Positions 14,911 through 22,858 of a stretch of 33,112 bases of DNA are shown here, in pieces. Location of the stretch: the NCBI GenBank assembly GCA_002309395.1, contig DBWU01000062.1, positions 3,339 through 36,450 of the forward strand. Reading direction: 5' to 3'. Every line of letters begins with the position of its first letter. The stretch's first letter is position 1. The notes under the pieces were generated by a model that saw only the letters and a program-made list of their open reading frames with translations, had not been told where the DNA came from and ran no database searches. The stretch comes from Oscillospiraceae bacterium UBA1230 (GTDB lineage: Bacteria; Bacillota; Clostridia; Oscillospirales; Oscillospiraceae). The position numbers were made by a program, and so were the translations under genes.

Positions 14911-16095
14911 ATGAAACACCGTAAACTGATTGCCTCTGCGCTGGCCGCCGTCATGCTGCTGGCACTGGTTGCCTGCGGACAAGGCGGCGCCGGTCAGCAG
15001 ACCGACACCCCCACCGATCAAGAGCTGGCCGATGAGGTCGCCGCTTTGATCGATGCCATTTACGTGCAGGAGCGCACCGATAAGACCGACGAGCAGTGTG
15101 CCGCCGCCAAAGCCGCCTGGGACAAGCTGACCGACGCGCAAAAGGAATTGGTCCAAGGCGAGGAGGCAGATCCCGATTATTTCGGTCGCGATACGGGCGA
15201 CGCGTCCAAGGACGATCCCCGCAACGGCGATGAGATCGGTAAGAACGAGCTTTTAGTCGTTAGCTTCGGCACCTCCTTCAATGATAGCCGTGCGCTGGAC
15301 ATCAAGGGGATCGAGGACGCTCTGCAGAGCGAATATCCCGATTGGAGCGTGCGCCGTGCTTTCACTGCACAGATCATCATCAACCACGTACAAGCCCGCG
15401 ACGGGGAGAAGATCGACAATGTGGAGCAGGCGCTGGATCGTGCCGTGGCAAACGGTGTGGAGCGTCTGGTGATCCAACCCACCCACTTGATGCACGGTGC
15501 CGAGTATGACGAGCTGGTTCAGGCTGTGGAGGCCTATCAGGACAAGTTCGCCTCCGTTGTCATTGCCGAGCCTTTGCTGGGCGCCGTGGGCGCTGACGCG
15601 TCCGCCATCAACGCGGACAAGGAGGCGGTGGCAAAGGCGGTGACCGCTGAAGCCTTCAAGGATGCCGGCTATGCCTCTTTGGAACAAGCCGATGCCGCAG
15701 GCGTCGCCTTCGTTTTCATGGGGCACGGCACTTCTCATACCGCCAAGGTGTCATACTCCCAGATGCAGGCGCAGATGAACGCTCTGGGCTATCGGAACGT
15801 TTTCATCGGCACCGTGGAGGGCGAGCCGGAGGAGACCTCCTGTGAGGCGGTGATCGAAGCCGTGTATGCCGCCGGTTACAGATCCGTCGTACTGCGTCCG
15901 CTGATGGTGGTGGCAGGCGACCACGCCAACAACGATATGGCAGGCGAGGATGAAGATTCCTGGGTCAGCATGTTCACCGCCAGCGGCAAGTTTGACAAGA
16001 TCGACACCCAGATCGCCGGTCTGGGCCGCATTGCCGCGGTGCAGTCGTTGTACGTTGCTCACACCCGCGCCGCGTTGGATACGCTGAGCAAATGA
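14911..16095 (+). CDS. cbiK: Exported lipoprotein CbiK-family cobaltochelatase
   Basis: A 394-residue protein with a lipoprotein signal peptide (basic MKHRK, hydrophobic core, lipobox LVAC with C22). Residues 32-85 form a small helical segment with 'AAKAAWDKLTDAQKELV', a motif seen in Firmicutes surface proteins. Residues 112-394 are a CbiK sirohydrochlorin cobaltochelatase domain: 'SFGTSFNDSR', H192 in 'QPTHLMHGAEYDE', E220 in 'AEPLL', H272 in 'FMGHGTSH' and 'LMVVAGDHANNDM'. The metal-binding histidines and glutamate of the family thus appear intact. The ATG at 14911 has AGAAGGA upstream and gives the perfect signal peptide. Being outside the cytoplasm, it may act on external tetrapyrrole or cobalt rather than in biosynthesis; that is inference. 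Confidence 0.9.
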   Translation: MKHRKLIASALAAVMLLALVACGQGGAGQQTDTPTDQELADEVAALIDAIYVQERTDKTDEQCAAAKAAWDKLTDAQKELVQGEEADPDYFGRDTGDASKDDPRNGDEIGKNELLVVSFGTSFNDSRALDIKGIEDALQSEYPDWSVRRAFTAQIIINHVQARDGEKIDNVEQALDRAVANGVERLVIQPTHLMHGAEYDELVQAVEAYQDKFASVVIAEPLLGAVGADASAINADKEAVAKAVTAEAFKDAGYASLEQADAAGVAFVFMGHGTSHTAKVSYSQMQAQMNALGYRNVFIGTVEGEPEETSCEAVIEAVYAAGYRSVVLRPLMVVAGDHANNDMAGEDEDSWVSMFTASGKFDKIDTQIAGLGRIAAVQSLYVAHTRAALDTLSK

Positions 16096-16559
16096 TGCGC
16101 CGCGATCTGTGTCTTCGGGCGCTGTGTCTTTCCCTGCTGGCGGCGTGGATTTGTATCCTTTGCGCCGGATGCGGCAACAACAGCGACACACTGGCAGACG
16201 GGACGTATACCGTGGTGTTTTCCACGGACAGCTCCATGTTCCACGTCAACGAAGTCTGCCACGGCACAGCGGTTCTGACGGTGGATCGGGGGCGGATGTC
16301 CGTTCACATCACCATGCCCTCCAAGAATATTGTGAATCTCTTTTCCGGCACGGCGGAGGACGCGCGGAAAGACGGCGCGCTCCTCATTGAACCTACGCTG
16401 GACCCTGTCACCTATGACGACGGCACCGGTGAAGAGGTGTTCGGTTTCGATCTGCCTGTGCCATACCTTGATCGGGAGTTTCCCTGCGCGATCCTGGGTA
16501 CCAAGGGCAAATGGTATGACCACATGGTCATGGTATCCGGCCCGACGACGGCTCCCTGA
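16092..16559 (+). CDS. Small exported protein with a surface-relay domain
   Basis: A 155-residue protein with a hydrophobic N-terminal segment and a candidate lipid-attachment Cys27 ('LCAGC', where the -3 residue is Cys rather than the usual Leu, so lipidation is uncertain). The mature part is one domain: 'DGTYTVVFSTDSSMFHV' at 36-52 and 'GKWYDHMVMVSG' at 139-150. The same MF motif and WY motif recur in the large surface protein at 21076-22833, so these are probably homologous. The layout recalls NEAT haem-binding domains, but I cannot assign the family. The start overlaps the cbiK stop (ATGA; a second ATG follows immediately), and it shares cbiK's B12 control. Ligand unknown; corrinoid is the likeliest guess. 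Confidence 0.78.
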   Translation: MMRRDLCLRALCLSLLAAWICILCAGCGNNSDTLADGTYTVVFSTDSSMFHVNEVCHGTAVLTVDRGRMSVHITMPSKNIVNLFSGTAEDARKDGALLIEPTLDPVTYDDGTGEEVFGFDLPVPYLDREFPCAILGTKGKWYDHMVMVSGPTTAP

Positions 16560-16578
16560 TGCTGTCTCCTGATTCTGC

Positions 16579-16619
16579 AAGACCCCGTTTCGTCTCTGTG
16601 GCGCGACGGGGTCTTTTTC
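16579..16619 (+). terminator. Terminator of the cbiK-lipoprotein unit
   Basis: AAGACCCCGT (16579-16588) pairs with ACGGGGTCTT (16606-16615) and is followed by T residues. Confidence 0.88.
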
Positions 16620-16644
16620 TGCCATTTTTTCACCCCACTCCCTC

Positions 16645-16673
16645 TTGCAAATCGGGGGTTGCCTTGCTATAAT
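16645..16673 (+). promoter_or_regulatory. Promoter of the surface protein / ABC importer operon
   Basis: TTGCAA at 16645-16650, a 17-bp spacer and a perfect TATAAT at 16668-16673. It lies 15 bp before the aptamer. Confidence 0.83.
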
Positions 16674-16687
16674 GTGCATAGACAATG

Positions 16688-16859
16688 TTTTTCAGTGCTT
16701 CGGCGCGTCCGCGCCGATGGAAGAGGGAATCGGGTGCAAATCCCGAGCGATCCGGTCACTGTGAACGGGGAGTGTGACAGCAGCACGCCATTGTGTCTGT
16801 GGACATGAGAAGGCGCTGTCGCACGCGACGATCCGTAAGTCAGGAAACCTGCTGAAAAA
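16688..16859 (+). ncRNA. Cobalamin riboswitch upstream of the importer operon
   Basis: P1 is TTTTTCAG (16688-16695) with CTGAAAAA (16852-16859). The core has GAGGGAATC, GGTGCAAATCC (16733-16743) and GTCACTGTGAACGGGG. The B12 box AGTCAGGAAACCTGC is at 16838-16852. These match the canonical cobalamin riboswitch. Downstream, CTCCTCC (16940-16946) can pair with the GAGGAGG ribosome binding site at 16979-16985, and a branched stem ACCGCTT/AAGCGGG leads into TTTTCTTT. Control may therefore be translational, transcriptional or both. Confidence 0.95.
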
Positions 16860-16994
16860 GTGGTTCAAGCCTCCGGGAAGGGCGAACGCCGCAATACCGC
16901 TTTCTGCACAAGTTCCGTGCAGATCGTTCGGCGCGTCTGCTCCTCCGGGAAGCGGGCGTGTTTTCTTTGTATCATTTTGAGGAGGGATCTTTTT

Positions 16995-17732
16995 ATGAAC
17001 GTGATGAAACGCACCTTTGTCGCTCTGTTTGCCGCGCTGGCGCTGCTGTGCGCCGCCATTCCCGCCGCCTTTGCCGCCACGGTGTATGAGGACGGCTCCT
17101 ATACGGCGTCCTTGACCTTTGAAGGCGGCACCGGGCGGATCGTGTGGAACTCCCCCGTCGCCGTTACGGTGGAGGGCGGCGTACTGTACGCCGATCTTGT
17201 CATGAGCAAGCCCGGCGGCGATACGCCCTCGGTGGAGTGGATGGAATATAACGGCGTGCGCTATACCGCCCAGGTGGACGCAAACGCCAAAACCTGTTCC
17301 TTCTACCGTGTCCCCGTAACGGATCCGGCGCGGATGGCGGTCAGCGCCAACACCACCGCCATGTCCAGTGAACACGTGGTGGACTACACCCTTCATCTGA
17401 ACGTGTCCGCCATTCCCACCGTCAGCGAAAGCAGCTCCTCTGTCTCCCAGCCGGCGCAGGAGGACGACACGCCGAAGGACGCCCCACTGCCGGAGGATGA
17501 GGAATTCATCGATCCGGAAACGGCGGACGAAGAGATGGTCATATTGGAAACGGACGACGGCGCTTTGGACGGCGACGTGCTGACCACCGGCGCGCTGCCG
17601 GAGAGCGAATCCTCCTCCGGCGCACTGTCCGTTCCGGCGATCATCGCCATCGCCGCCGGCGGCGTGATCGTGCTGGGCGGCGGCGCGTACCTGCTGCTGC
17701 GCCGCAGAAAGAGCAATTCCGATGAAGCGTGA
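16995..17732 (+). CDS. Membrane-anchored surface protein with a NEAT-like N-terminal domain
   Basis: A 245-residue protein with a Sec signal peptide (about residues 1-28, AFAA end) and a domain from about 30 to 140 that opens 'YEDGSYTASLTFEGG' and continues with alternating beta-like strands. An acidic, Ser/Pro-rich spacer (142-210) and one C-terminal transmembrane helix (214-236) with RRRK follow. This is the plan of a cell-envelope protein held in the membrane with its domain exposed outside. The DG(S/T)YT opening links it to the small protein at 16092 and repeat 1 of the protein at 21076, though its MF motif is absent. It is first in the B12-controlled importer operon, so a corrinoid-binding or hand-over role is likely but unproven. 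The ATG at 16995 has GGAGGG upstream. Confidence 0.75.
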   Translation: MNVMKRTFVALFAALALLCAAIPAAFAATVYEDGSYTASLTFEGGTGRIVWNSPVAVTVEGGVLYADLVMSKPGGDTPSVEWMEYNGVRYTAQVDANAKTCSFYRVPVTDPARMAVSANTTAMSSEHVVDYTLHLNVSAIPTVSESSSSVSQPAQEDDTPKDAPLPEDEEFIDPETADEEMVILETDDGALDGDVLTTGALPESESSSGALSVPAIIAIAAGGVIVLGGGAYLLLRRRKSNSDEA

Positions 17733-18873
17733 TTTCCGGCCGCGCCGTCTCCTCTCGTGGGGTCTGGCGCTTCTCACGGCGCTGTCTCTTACCGCCTGCG
17801 GCGGCAGAGTCGACGCCGGCGGCGCGCCCGCGGTGGGGGATCTGGTCTATACGGATACCCTGCCCCTCGCCTACGCCGATCAATTCGCCGTTTACCACTA
17901 TAAGGGCGGCTATACCCTCATCGACATTTTCGGCAGCGAGCGGCTGCTGGTGGTGCCGGAGGGCAAGGCGGAGCCGAAGGGTCTGGACGCGGATGTGATA
18001 GTGATCCGTCAGCCGTTGGAGCGCATCTACCTGGCGGCGACCTCCGCCATGGCGCTTTTTGACGCGATGGACGCGCTGGACGCGATCTCCTTCGTGGGCA
18101 GTCGGGACTGGTACACGGAAAATGCCGTCCGGGCGCTGGAGGAAGGCCGTGTGCAATACGCCGGAAAATACAGCGCCCCGGACTATGAGATGCTGCTGGA
18201 CGGCGGGTGCTCTCTGGCGGTGGAATCCACCATGATCCTCCACAACCCGGAGGTAAAAGAGAAGCTGATCGAGCTGGGGATCCCCGCCATGGTGGAGCGT
18301 TCCAGCTACGAAAGCCACCCGCTGGGCCGCACCGAGTGGATCAAGGTCTACGGCGCGCTGTTGGGCAAGGAGGCGGAGGCGGTGGCGTTGTTCAACGCCG
18401 AAGCCGATAAGATCCGGGCGCTGGACGGCTTGGCGGACACCGGCAAAACGGTGGCGTTCTTCTACGTCAGCTCCGGCGGCAGTGTGGTGACCTACAAGGC
18501 CAACGGCTACGTTCCGGCGATGATCCGCATTGCCGGCGGCGAATATATTTTTTCTACCCTGGGTCTGGAGGACGACAGCAAGCTCAGCAGTGTGAACATG
18601 ACCATGGAGGAGTTCTACGCCTCCGCCGCCCAAGCGGATATCGTGATCTACAACTGCTCCATCGCCTCCCAGCTCCGCTCGCTGGAGGAGTTTCTCGCGC
18701 TGAACCCGGTGCTGTCCGATCTCAAGGCGGTACGGGACGGGAACGTCTGGTGTACCACCCAGAGCATGTTCCAGCAGACCGATAAGATGGGCACCATCAT
18801 CGAGGAGATGAACGCCATCTTCACCGGCGCCCCGTCGGAGCGGGATATGACGTATATTTTCAAATTACAGTAG
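17722..18873 (+). CDS. Substrate-binding lipoprotein of a FecCD-type ABC importer
   Basis: A 383-residue lipoprotein: signal peptide with lipobox LTAC (C26), then a two-lobed periplasmic-binding-protein fold of the siderophore/haem/vitamin B12 class (BtuF/FhuD-like). Typical features are 'VIVIRQPLERIYLAAT' at the start of the first lobe, 'DYEMLLDGGCSLAVES' and the second-lobe 'GGEYIFSTLG' with 'AQADIVIYN'. It is anchored to the outer face of the membrane and delivers ligand to the permease encoded next. The gene overlaps the upstream surface protein by 11 bp. The B12 riboswitch points to corrinoid as ligand, but this class also carries haem and siderophores. Confidence 0.88.
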   Translation: MKRDFRPRRLLSWGLALLTALSLTACGGRVDAGGAPAVGDLVYTDTLPLAYADQFAVYHYKGGYTLIDIFGSERLLVVPEGKAEPKGLDADVIVIRQPLERIYLAATSAMALFDAMDALDAISFVGSRDWYTENAVRALEEGRVQYAGKYSAPDYEMLLDGGCSLAVESTMILHNPEVKEKLIELGIPAMVERSSYESHPLGRTEWIKVYGALLGKEAEAVALFNAEADKIRALDGLADTGKTVAFFYVSSGGSVVTYKANGYVPAMIRIAGGEYIFSTLGLEDDSKLSSVNMTMEEFYASAAQADIVIYNCSIASQLRSLEEFLALNPVLSDLKAVRDGNVWCTTQSMFQQTDKMGTIIEEMNAIFTGAPSERDMTYIFKLQ

Positions 18874-18886
18874 GAAGGAGACCGCC

Positions 18887-19927
18887 ATGGGAACGGCGCT
18901 TTCCGAAAAATCCATCACGCGACGCACCCGCTACGCCGCTGTGTTTGCCGGGCTGATCGCGGCGGCGCTGGCGCTGACGGTGTGGAACATCAATTCCGGC
19001 AGCGTCCGCATCGGCGTGGGCGACATCGTCCGCATCCTGCTGACCGGCGAGGGCGACGTCACACAGGTGAATATCATCTGGAAACTTCGTCTGCCCCGGA
19101 TCATCGCCGCGGCGGTACTGGGCGGCGGTCTGGCACTGTCCGGCTTTTTGATGCAAACGTTTTTCTCCAATCCCATCGCCGGTCCCTTCGTGCTGGGCAT
19201 CTCTTCCGGCTCCAAGCTGGCGGTGGCGGTCAGCATGATCACGGCGCTGCGGTTTGCCCCCTCCTTCTCCTCGTGGCTGCTGGTGGCGGCGGCGTTTGCC
19301 GGCGCGCTGGCGGCGATGGGCTTCGTGCTGTTGGCGGCGCGTTCCATCCGGCAGATGTCCATGCTGCTGGTGGCTGGCATTATGATCAGCTATATCTGCT
19401 CCGCCGTTACGGAGTTTCTTATCACCTTCGCCAAGGATTCGGACATCGTGAATCTCCACACCTGGGCGCAGGGCAGCTTCTCCGGCACCAAGTGGGAGGA
19501 CGTGCGGTTCTTCTCGCTGCTCATCGCGGCGTGCTTTGCGGCGACGTTCCTGCTGGCAAAGCCCATCGGCGCGTATCAGTTGGGCGAATCCTACGCCCAG
19601 AGTCTGGGTGTAAACGTAAAGCACTTCCGCGTAGTGCTGATCCTGCTCTCCAGCCTGATCGCCGGCTGTGTCACCGCCTTTGCCGGCCCCATCTCCTTTG
19701 TGGGCATCGCGGTGCCGCATCTTGTGAAGCTGCTGCTCAAAACCGCCAAGCCGCTGGTAGTGATCCCCGCGTCCTTCCTCGGCGGCGCCGTATTCTGCCT
19801 GTTTTGCGACTATATCGCCCGCACCGCCTTTGCGCCGGTAGAGCTGTCCATCAGCACCGTGACGGCGCTGTTCGGCGCGCCGGTGGTCATCGTGATGCTG
19901 CTGAAGCGGCACGGCGGCAAACTGTAA
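18887..19927 (+). CDS. FecCD-family ABC permease (BtuC-like)
   Basis: A 346-residue polytopic permease of the FecCD/BtuC family that forms the channel for iron-siderophore, haem or cobalamin import. Recognisable blocks are 'LRLPRIIAAAVLGGGLALSG' (abridged) near residue 65, 'NPIAGPFVLGISSGSKLA', 'WAQGSFSGTKWEDV', and 'FAGPISFVGIAVPHLVKLL' towards the C-terminus, where the family contacts the ATPase. About ten hydrophobic segments are visible. AAGGAG precedes the ATG and the gap from the binding-protein gene is 13 bp. Confidence 0.93.
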   Translation: MGTALSEKSITRRTRYAAVFAGLIAAALALTVWNINSGSVRIGVGDIVRILLTGEGDVTQVNIIWKLRLPRIIAAAVLGGGLALSGFLMQTFFSNPIAGPFVLGISSGSKLAVAVSMITALRFAPSFSSWLLVAAAFAGALAAMGFVLLAARSIRQMSMLLVAGIMISYICSAVTEFLITFAKDSDIVNLHTWAQGSFSGTKWEDVRFFSLLIAACFAATFLLAKPIGAYQLGESYAQSLGVNVKHFRVVLILLSSLIAGCVTAFAGPISFVGIAVPHLVKLLLKTAKPLVVIPASFLGGAVFCLFCDYIARTAFAPVELSISTVTALFGAPVVIVMLLKRHGGKL

Positions 19928-19940
19928 AGGGGGCGGCGGT

Positions 19941-21038
19941 ATGGACGGTTACTATTTCCGCACCTCGGATCTGACGGTGGGTTACAACGGCGTGCCGCTG
20001 ATCCGCGATATTGAGATCCGTCTCCGGCGCGGCGAGATCCTGACGCTGATCGGCCCCAACGGATCGGGCAAATCCACCATTTTAAAGAGCATCACCCGGC
20101 ACCTCGCCGCCCTGCGGGGCGACAGCTATATTGCCGACGCCTCCGTGGGCGCCATGAGCTACCGTTCCCTGTCCCGGCAGATGGCGGTGGTGCTGACCGA
20201 CCGGATCCGGGGCGAGCTTCTGACCTGTTACGACGTGGTGGCGTCGGGCCGTTATCCCTACACCGACCTTCTGGGCGTCTTACGCCCGCAGGACCGGCAG
20301 AAGGTGCTGGACGCCATGGAACAGGTACACGCCGCCGATCTGGCGGAGCGGGATTTCGCCGCCGTCAGCGACGGACAGCGCCAGCGGATCCTGCTGGCGC
20401 GCGCCCTGTGTCAGGAGCCGGAGATCCTGGTGCTGGACGAGCCCACTTCGTTTCTGGATATCCGCCACAAGCTGGAGCTGTTGAGCATTTTACGCGCCAT
20501 GGCGAAGGAAAAGGGCATCACCGTGATCCTCTCCCTCCACGAGATCGATCTGGCGCAGAAGATCTCCGACAAAGTGATGTGCGTTCGCGGCGAGACCATT
20601 GAGCATTTCGGTACGCCGGAGGAGATCTTCCGGGAGGACGTGCTCGCGCCGCTGTACGGTATTGCGCCCGCGTCCTACAACATCACCTTCGGCAGCGTGG
20701 AGCTGCCGCCGCCCCCCGGTACGCCGGACGTGTTCGTGATCTCCGGCGGCGGCACCGGCGCCGCCGCGTTCCGCCGTCTCCAGCGGGAGGGACGCCCCTT
20801 TTACACCGGGATCCTCTATACCAACGACGTGGACTATGCCGTTGCCCGGAGTCTTGCCGGGCGTGTCTTCTCCGCGCCGCCGTTTGAGCCGGTGGGCGAG
20901 GATCTCTACCTCCCGGCGGAGGACGCCATGCGCTCGTGCCATACCGTACTCTATACCGGCACGCCGATCGGAACGCATAACCGGCATATCGCCAGACTGC
21001 TGGACCGGGCGGCTTCTCTGGGACTGTTGCGTACGTAA
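19941..21038 (+). CDS. ABC importer ATPase with an extra C-terminal domain
   Basis: A 365-residue protein, about 100 residues longer than ordinary FecE/BtuD ATPases. Residues 1-250 are the ATPase: Walker A 'GPNGSGKST' (38-46), signature 'VSDGQRQR' (142-149), Walker B 'ILVLDEP' (162-168) and H-loop H200. After a proline-rich linker (255-262) comes a domain with 'VFVISGGGTGAAAFRRL', an alpha/beta pattern with a glycine-rich turn that resembles a nucleotide-binding fold; its role is unknown. It might sense a ligand or act on imported corrinoid, but that is a guess. It follows the permease by 13 bp and should energise it at the membrane. Confidence 0.9.
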   Translation: MDGYYFRTSDLTVGYNGVPLIRDIEIRLRRGEILTLIGPNGSGKSTILKSITRHLAALRGDSYIADASVGAMSYRSLSRQMAVVLTDRIRGELLTCYDVVASGRYPYTDLLGVLRPQDRQKVLDAMEQVHAADLAERDFAAVSDGQRQRILLARALCQEPEILVLDEPTSFLDIRHKLELLSILRAMAKEKGITVILSLHEIDLAQKISDKVMCVRGETIEHFGTPEEIFREDVLAPLYGIAPASYNITFGSVELPPPPGTPDVFVISGGGTGAAAFRRLQREGRPFYTGILYTNDVDYAVARSLAGRVFSAPPFEPVGEDLYLPAEDAMRSCHTVLYTGTPIGTHNRHIARLLDRAASLGLLRT

Positions 21039-21075
21039 ACCCTGTCACAAGGGTCAAAATAAAAGGAGGAACACT

Positions 21076-22833
21076 ATGAAACACCTGATGAAAACACTCT
21101 CGGCACTGCTTTTGATCGCGGTGCTGACGCTGGGCGCCGCGGTGCCGGCACTGGCGCTTCCCGCCGCGCTTGACGACGGCACTTATACCCCGGCGAGCCT
21201 TACGTCCAGCCTGAGCATGTTCAAGTTTACCAACGACTATCGCGTGGTCGTCAACGGCGATCAGGCGTGGTTGGTGGTCACCAGCACCACCAACCGGTAC
21301 GACCGGATGATCCTGGCGGCGCACAGCGACGGACTGACGGCGGATTCCGGCGTGCAGGGTATCCCCGTGATGGACAACGACACCGTCAGCGGCTATACGT
21401 TTGCCGCGCCCCTTACAAAAACCGCGCTGCTGGACGCCATTGGCAACGGCGGCGTCATCGTCTATACCCTGCGCTATCGCGCCGATTATACCGACAGCTC
21501 GGGCAGCTCCGCCAACGCCGGCAAATGGTATAAGGGCAAGAACGCGGACTACTACTTCACCCTCGGCGCCCTTGAAAAAACCAGCACGTCTACCGAGCTG
21601 CCCTCCGCCACCGGCTCCGGCGACGGCGGGCAGATTCCCGGCGGCGGCGACCTTGTCGCCAGCGGCACGGAGCTGACCGTCACCAACACCACCAATATGT
21701 TCAAGGCGGTCAGCGCCTCACTGCAGACCCGTGGCGAGCAGCTGTATCTCGTGGTGGCGCTGAACGGCGCCTCGTACCGCAATCTGTTCCCCGGCACATA
21801 CGAGGAGGCCGTGGCGAACGGCGACCGGCGGGAAAACTGGATCAGCGGCACGGTCAACGGCAGCGGCAAGTATGAGTTCGCGCTGCCGCTGGCAAAGGAT
21901 CAGACCGTTGTGCCGGCGGTCTCCATCTCCGGCTCCTATCTCGCCAAATACGAGAAGGGCGAGAGCCCCCTCGCGCGTGCCTTCTACCCCCGTCAGTTCG
22001 TCATCGACTACGAGGCGCAGACCCTGACGGTGGGCGACTGGGAAGATGTACTGCCGTTGGCGGTGACCAACGAGGTCAAGATGTTCAAGGTATCCGGCGC
22101 GGCGCTGCACACCGTGGGCGGCGTCAACTCCAACAACTACAAAACGGAGCTGGTGCTGACCATGGGCAGTACCTCCTTCGACAAGGCGTATATCGGCTCC
22201 GGCAGTGACATCGGCGAGGGCGCCGCGCTGATCGAGCTGAATGAGAGCAACGCGTTCGTCCTGCCCCTCCGCCATGTGGAAACCGCCGGCGATCCCGACA
22301 GTGTGGTGAGCCTGCTGGAGCTGCCGCTGGTGGTCAGCTTCCATTCGGTGAAAAAGGACGTCTGGTATGACCGGGTCCTCACGACCAGCGAACAGGGCGG
22401 CACGTTGGTGATCCGTGAGAGAAGCGACTATCAGGTTGCCGGCGCCGAAGAGCAGGCAACGCCCGTATGGAAATGGAACGGCGGTTCCGATGCGGATCTG
22501 ACCGTCACCGTCGTCCGGCAGGAGGATGACGCCGCCACACTCGACCACTTTGTCGGCGTGCTGATGGACGGCAAGGTCGTTCCCGCCGCCAACTATTCCG
22601 TCCGCTCCGGCAGTCTGATCCTCACCTTCCAGCCGTCGTACCTTCGCACCCTCTCCGACGGCGCCCACACCGTTTCCGTCCTCTTTGACGACGGGCAGGT
22701 TTCCGCCTCCCTGACGGTGAAAGGCGCGCTGACCTCTCCCAATACCGGAGATACCGGCGTTGTGGTCTGGCTGCTTGCCGCCGCCCTCTCGCTGACCGCC
22801 GCAGCGCTTCTTCTGCGCCGGAAAGCGGTTTAA
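21076..22833 (+). CDS. Three-repeat cell-wall protein with SPNTG sorting signal
   Basis: A 585-residue secreted protein: signal peptide (1-28), three related domains, an Ig-like/X2-like domain (about 470-548), then SPNTG (554-558), a hydrophobic helix and RRK, the layout of a sortase substrate. The repeats carry MFKFT (48), MFKAV (208) and MFKVS (336) near their starts, and KWYKG, FYPRQ and WYDRV near their ends. Repeat 1 opens with DDGTYT like the small protein at 16092. SPNTG resembles the (S/N)PxTG-type signals of class B sortases rather than LPxTG. It is the last gene of the B12-controlled importer operon, with AAAGGAGG upstream, and probably captures ligand at the outer wall. The ligand is inferred. 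Confidence 0.85.
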   Translation: MKHLMKTLSALLLIAVLTLGAAVPALALPAALDDGTYTPASLTSSLSMFKFTNDYRVVVNGDQAWLVVTSTTNRYDRMILAAHSDGLTADSGVQGIPVMDNDTVSGYTFAAPLTKTALLDAIGNGGVIVYTLRYRADYTDSSGSSANAGKWYKGKNADYYFTLGALEKTSTSTELPSATGSGDGGQIPGGGDLVASGTELTVTNTTNMFKAVSASLQTRGEQLYLVVALNGASYRNLFPGTYEEAVANGDRRENWISGTVNGSGKYEFALPLAKDQTVVPAVSISGSYLAKYEKGESPLARAFYPRQFVIDYEAQTLTVGDWEDVLPLAVTNEVKMFKVSGAALHTVGGVNSNNYKTELVLTMGSTSFDKAYIGSGSDIGEGAALIELNESNAFVLPLRHVETAGDPDSVVSLLELPLVVSFHSVKKDVWYDRVLTTSEQGGTLVIRERSDYQVAGAEEQATPVWKWNGGSDADLTVTVVRQEDDAATLDHFVGVLMDGKVVPAANYSVRSGSLILTFQPSYLRTLSDGAHTVSVLFDDGQVSASLTVKGALTSPNTGDTGVVVWLLAAALSLTAAALLLRRKAV

Positions 22834-22858
22834 CTCCCGCGTCTTCATAGCATTCCAC

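Noticed and set aside
16995..22833. Plain haem-uptake (Isd) operon with true NEAT domains
   Set aside because: The strand pattern recalls NEAT, but the haem-ligating motif (YxxxY) is not evident and the operon is under a cobalamin riboswitch. I therefore left the domain family unassigned.
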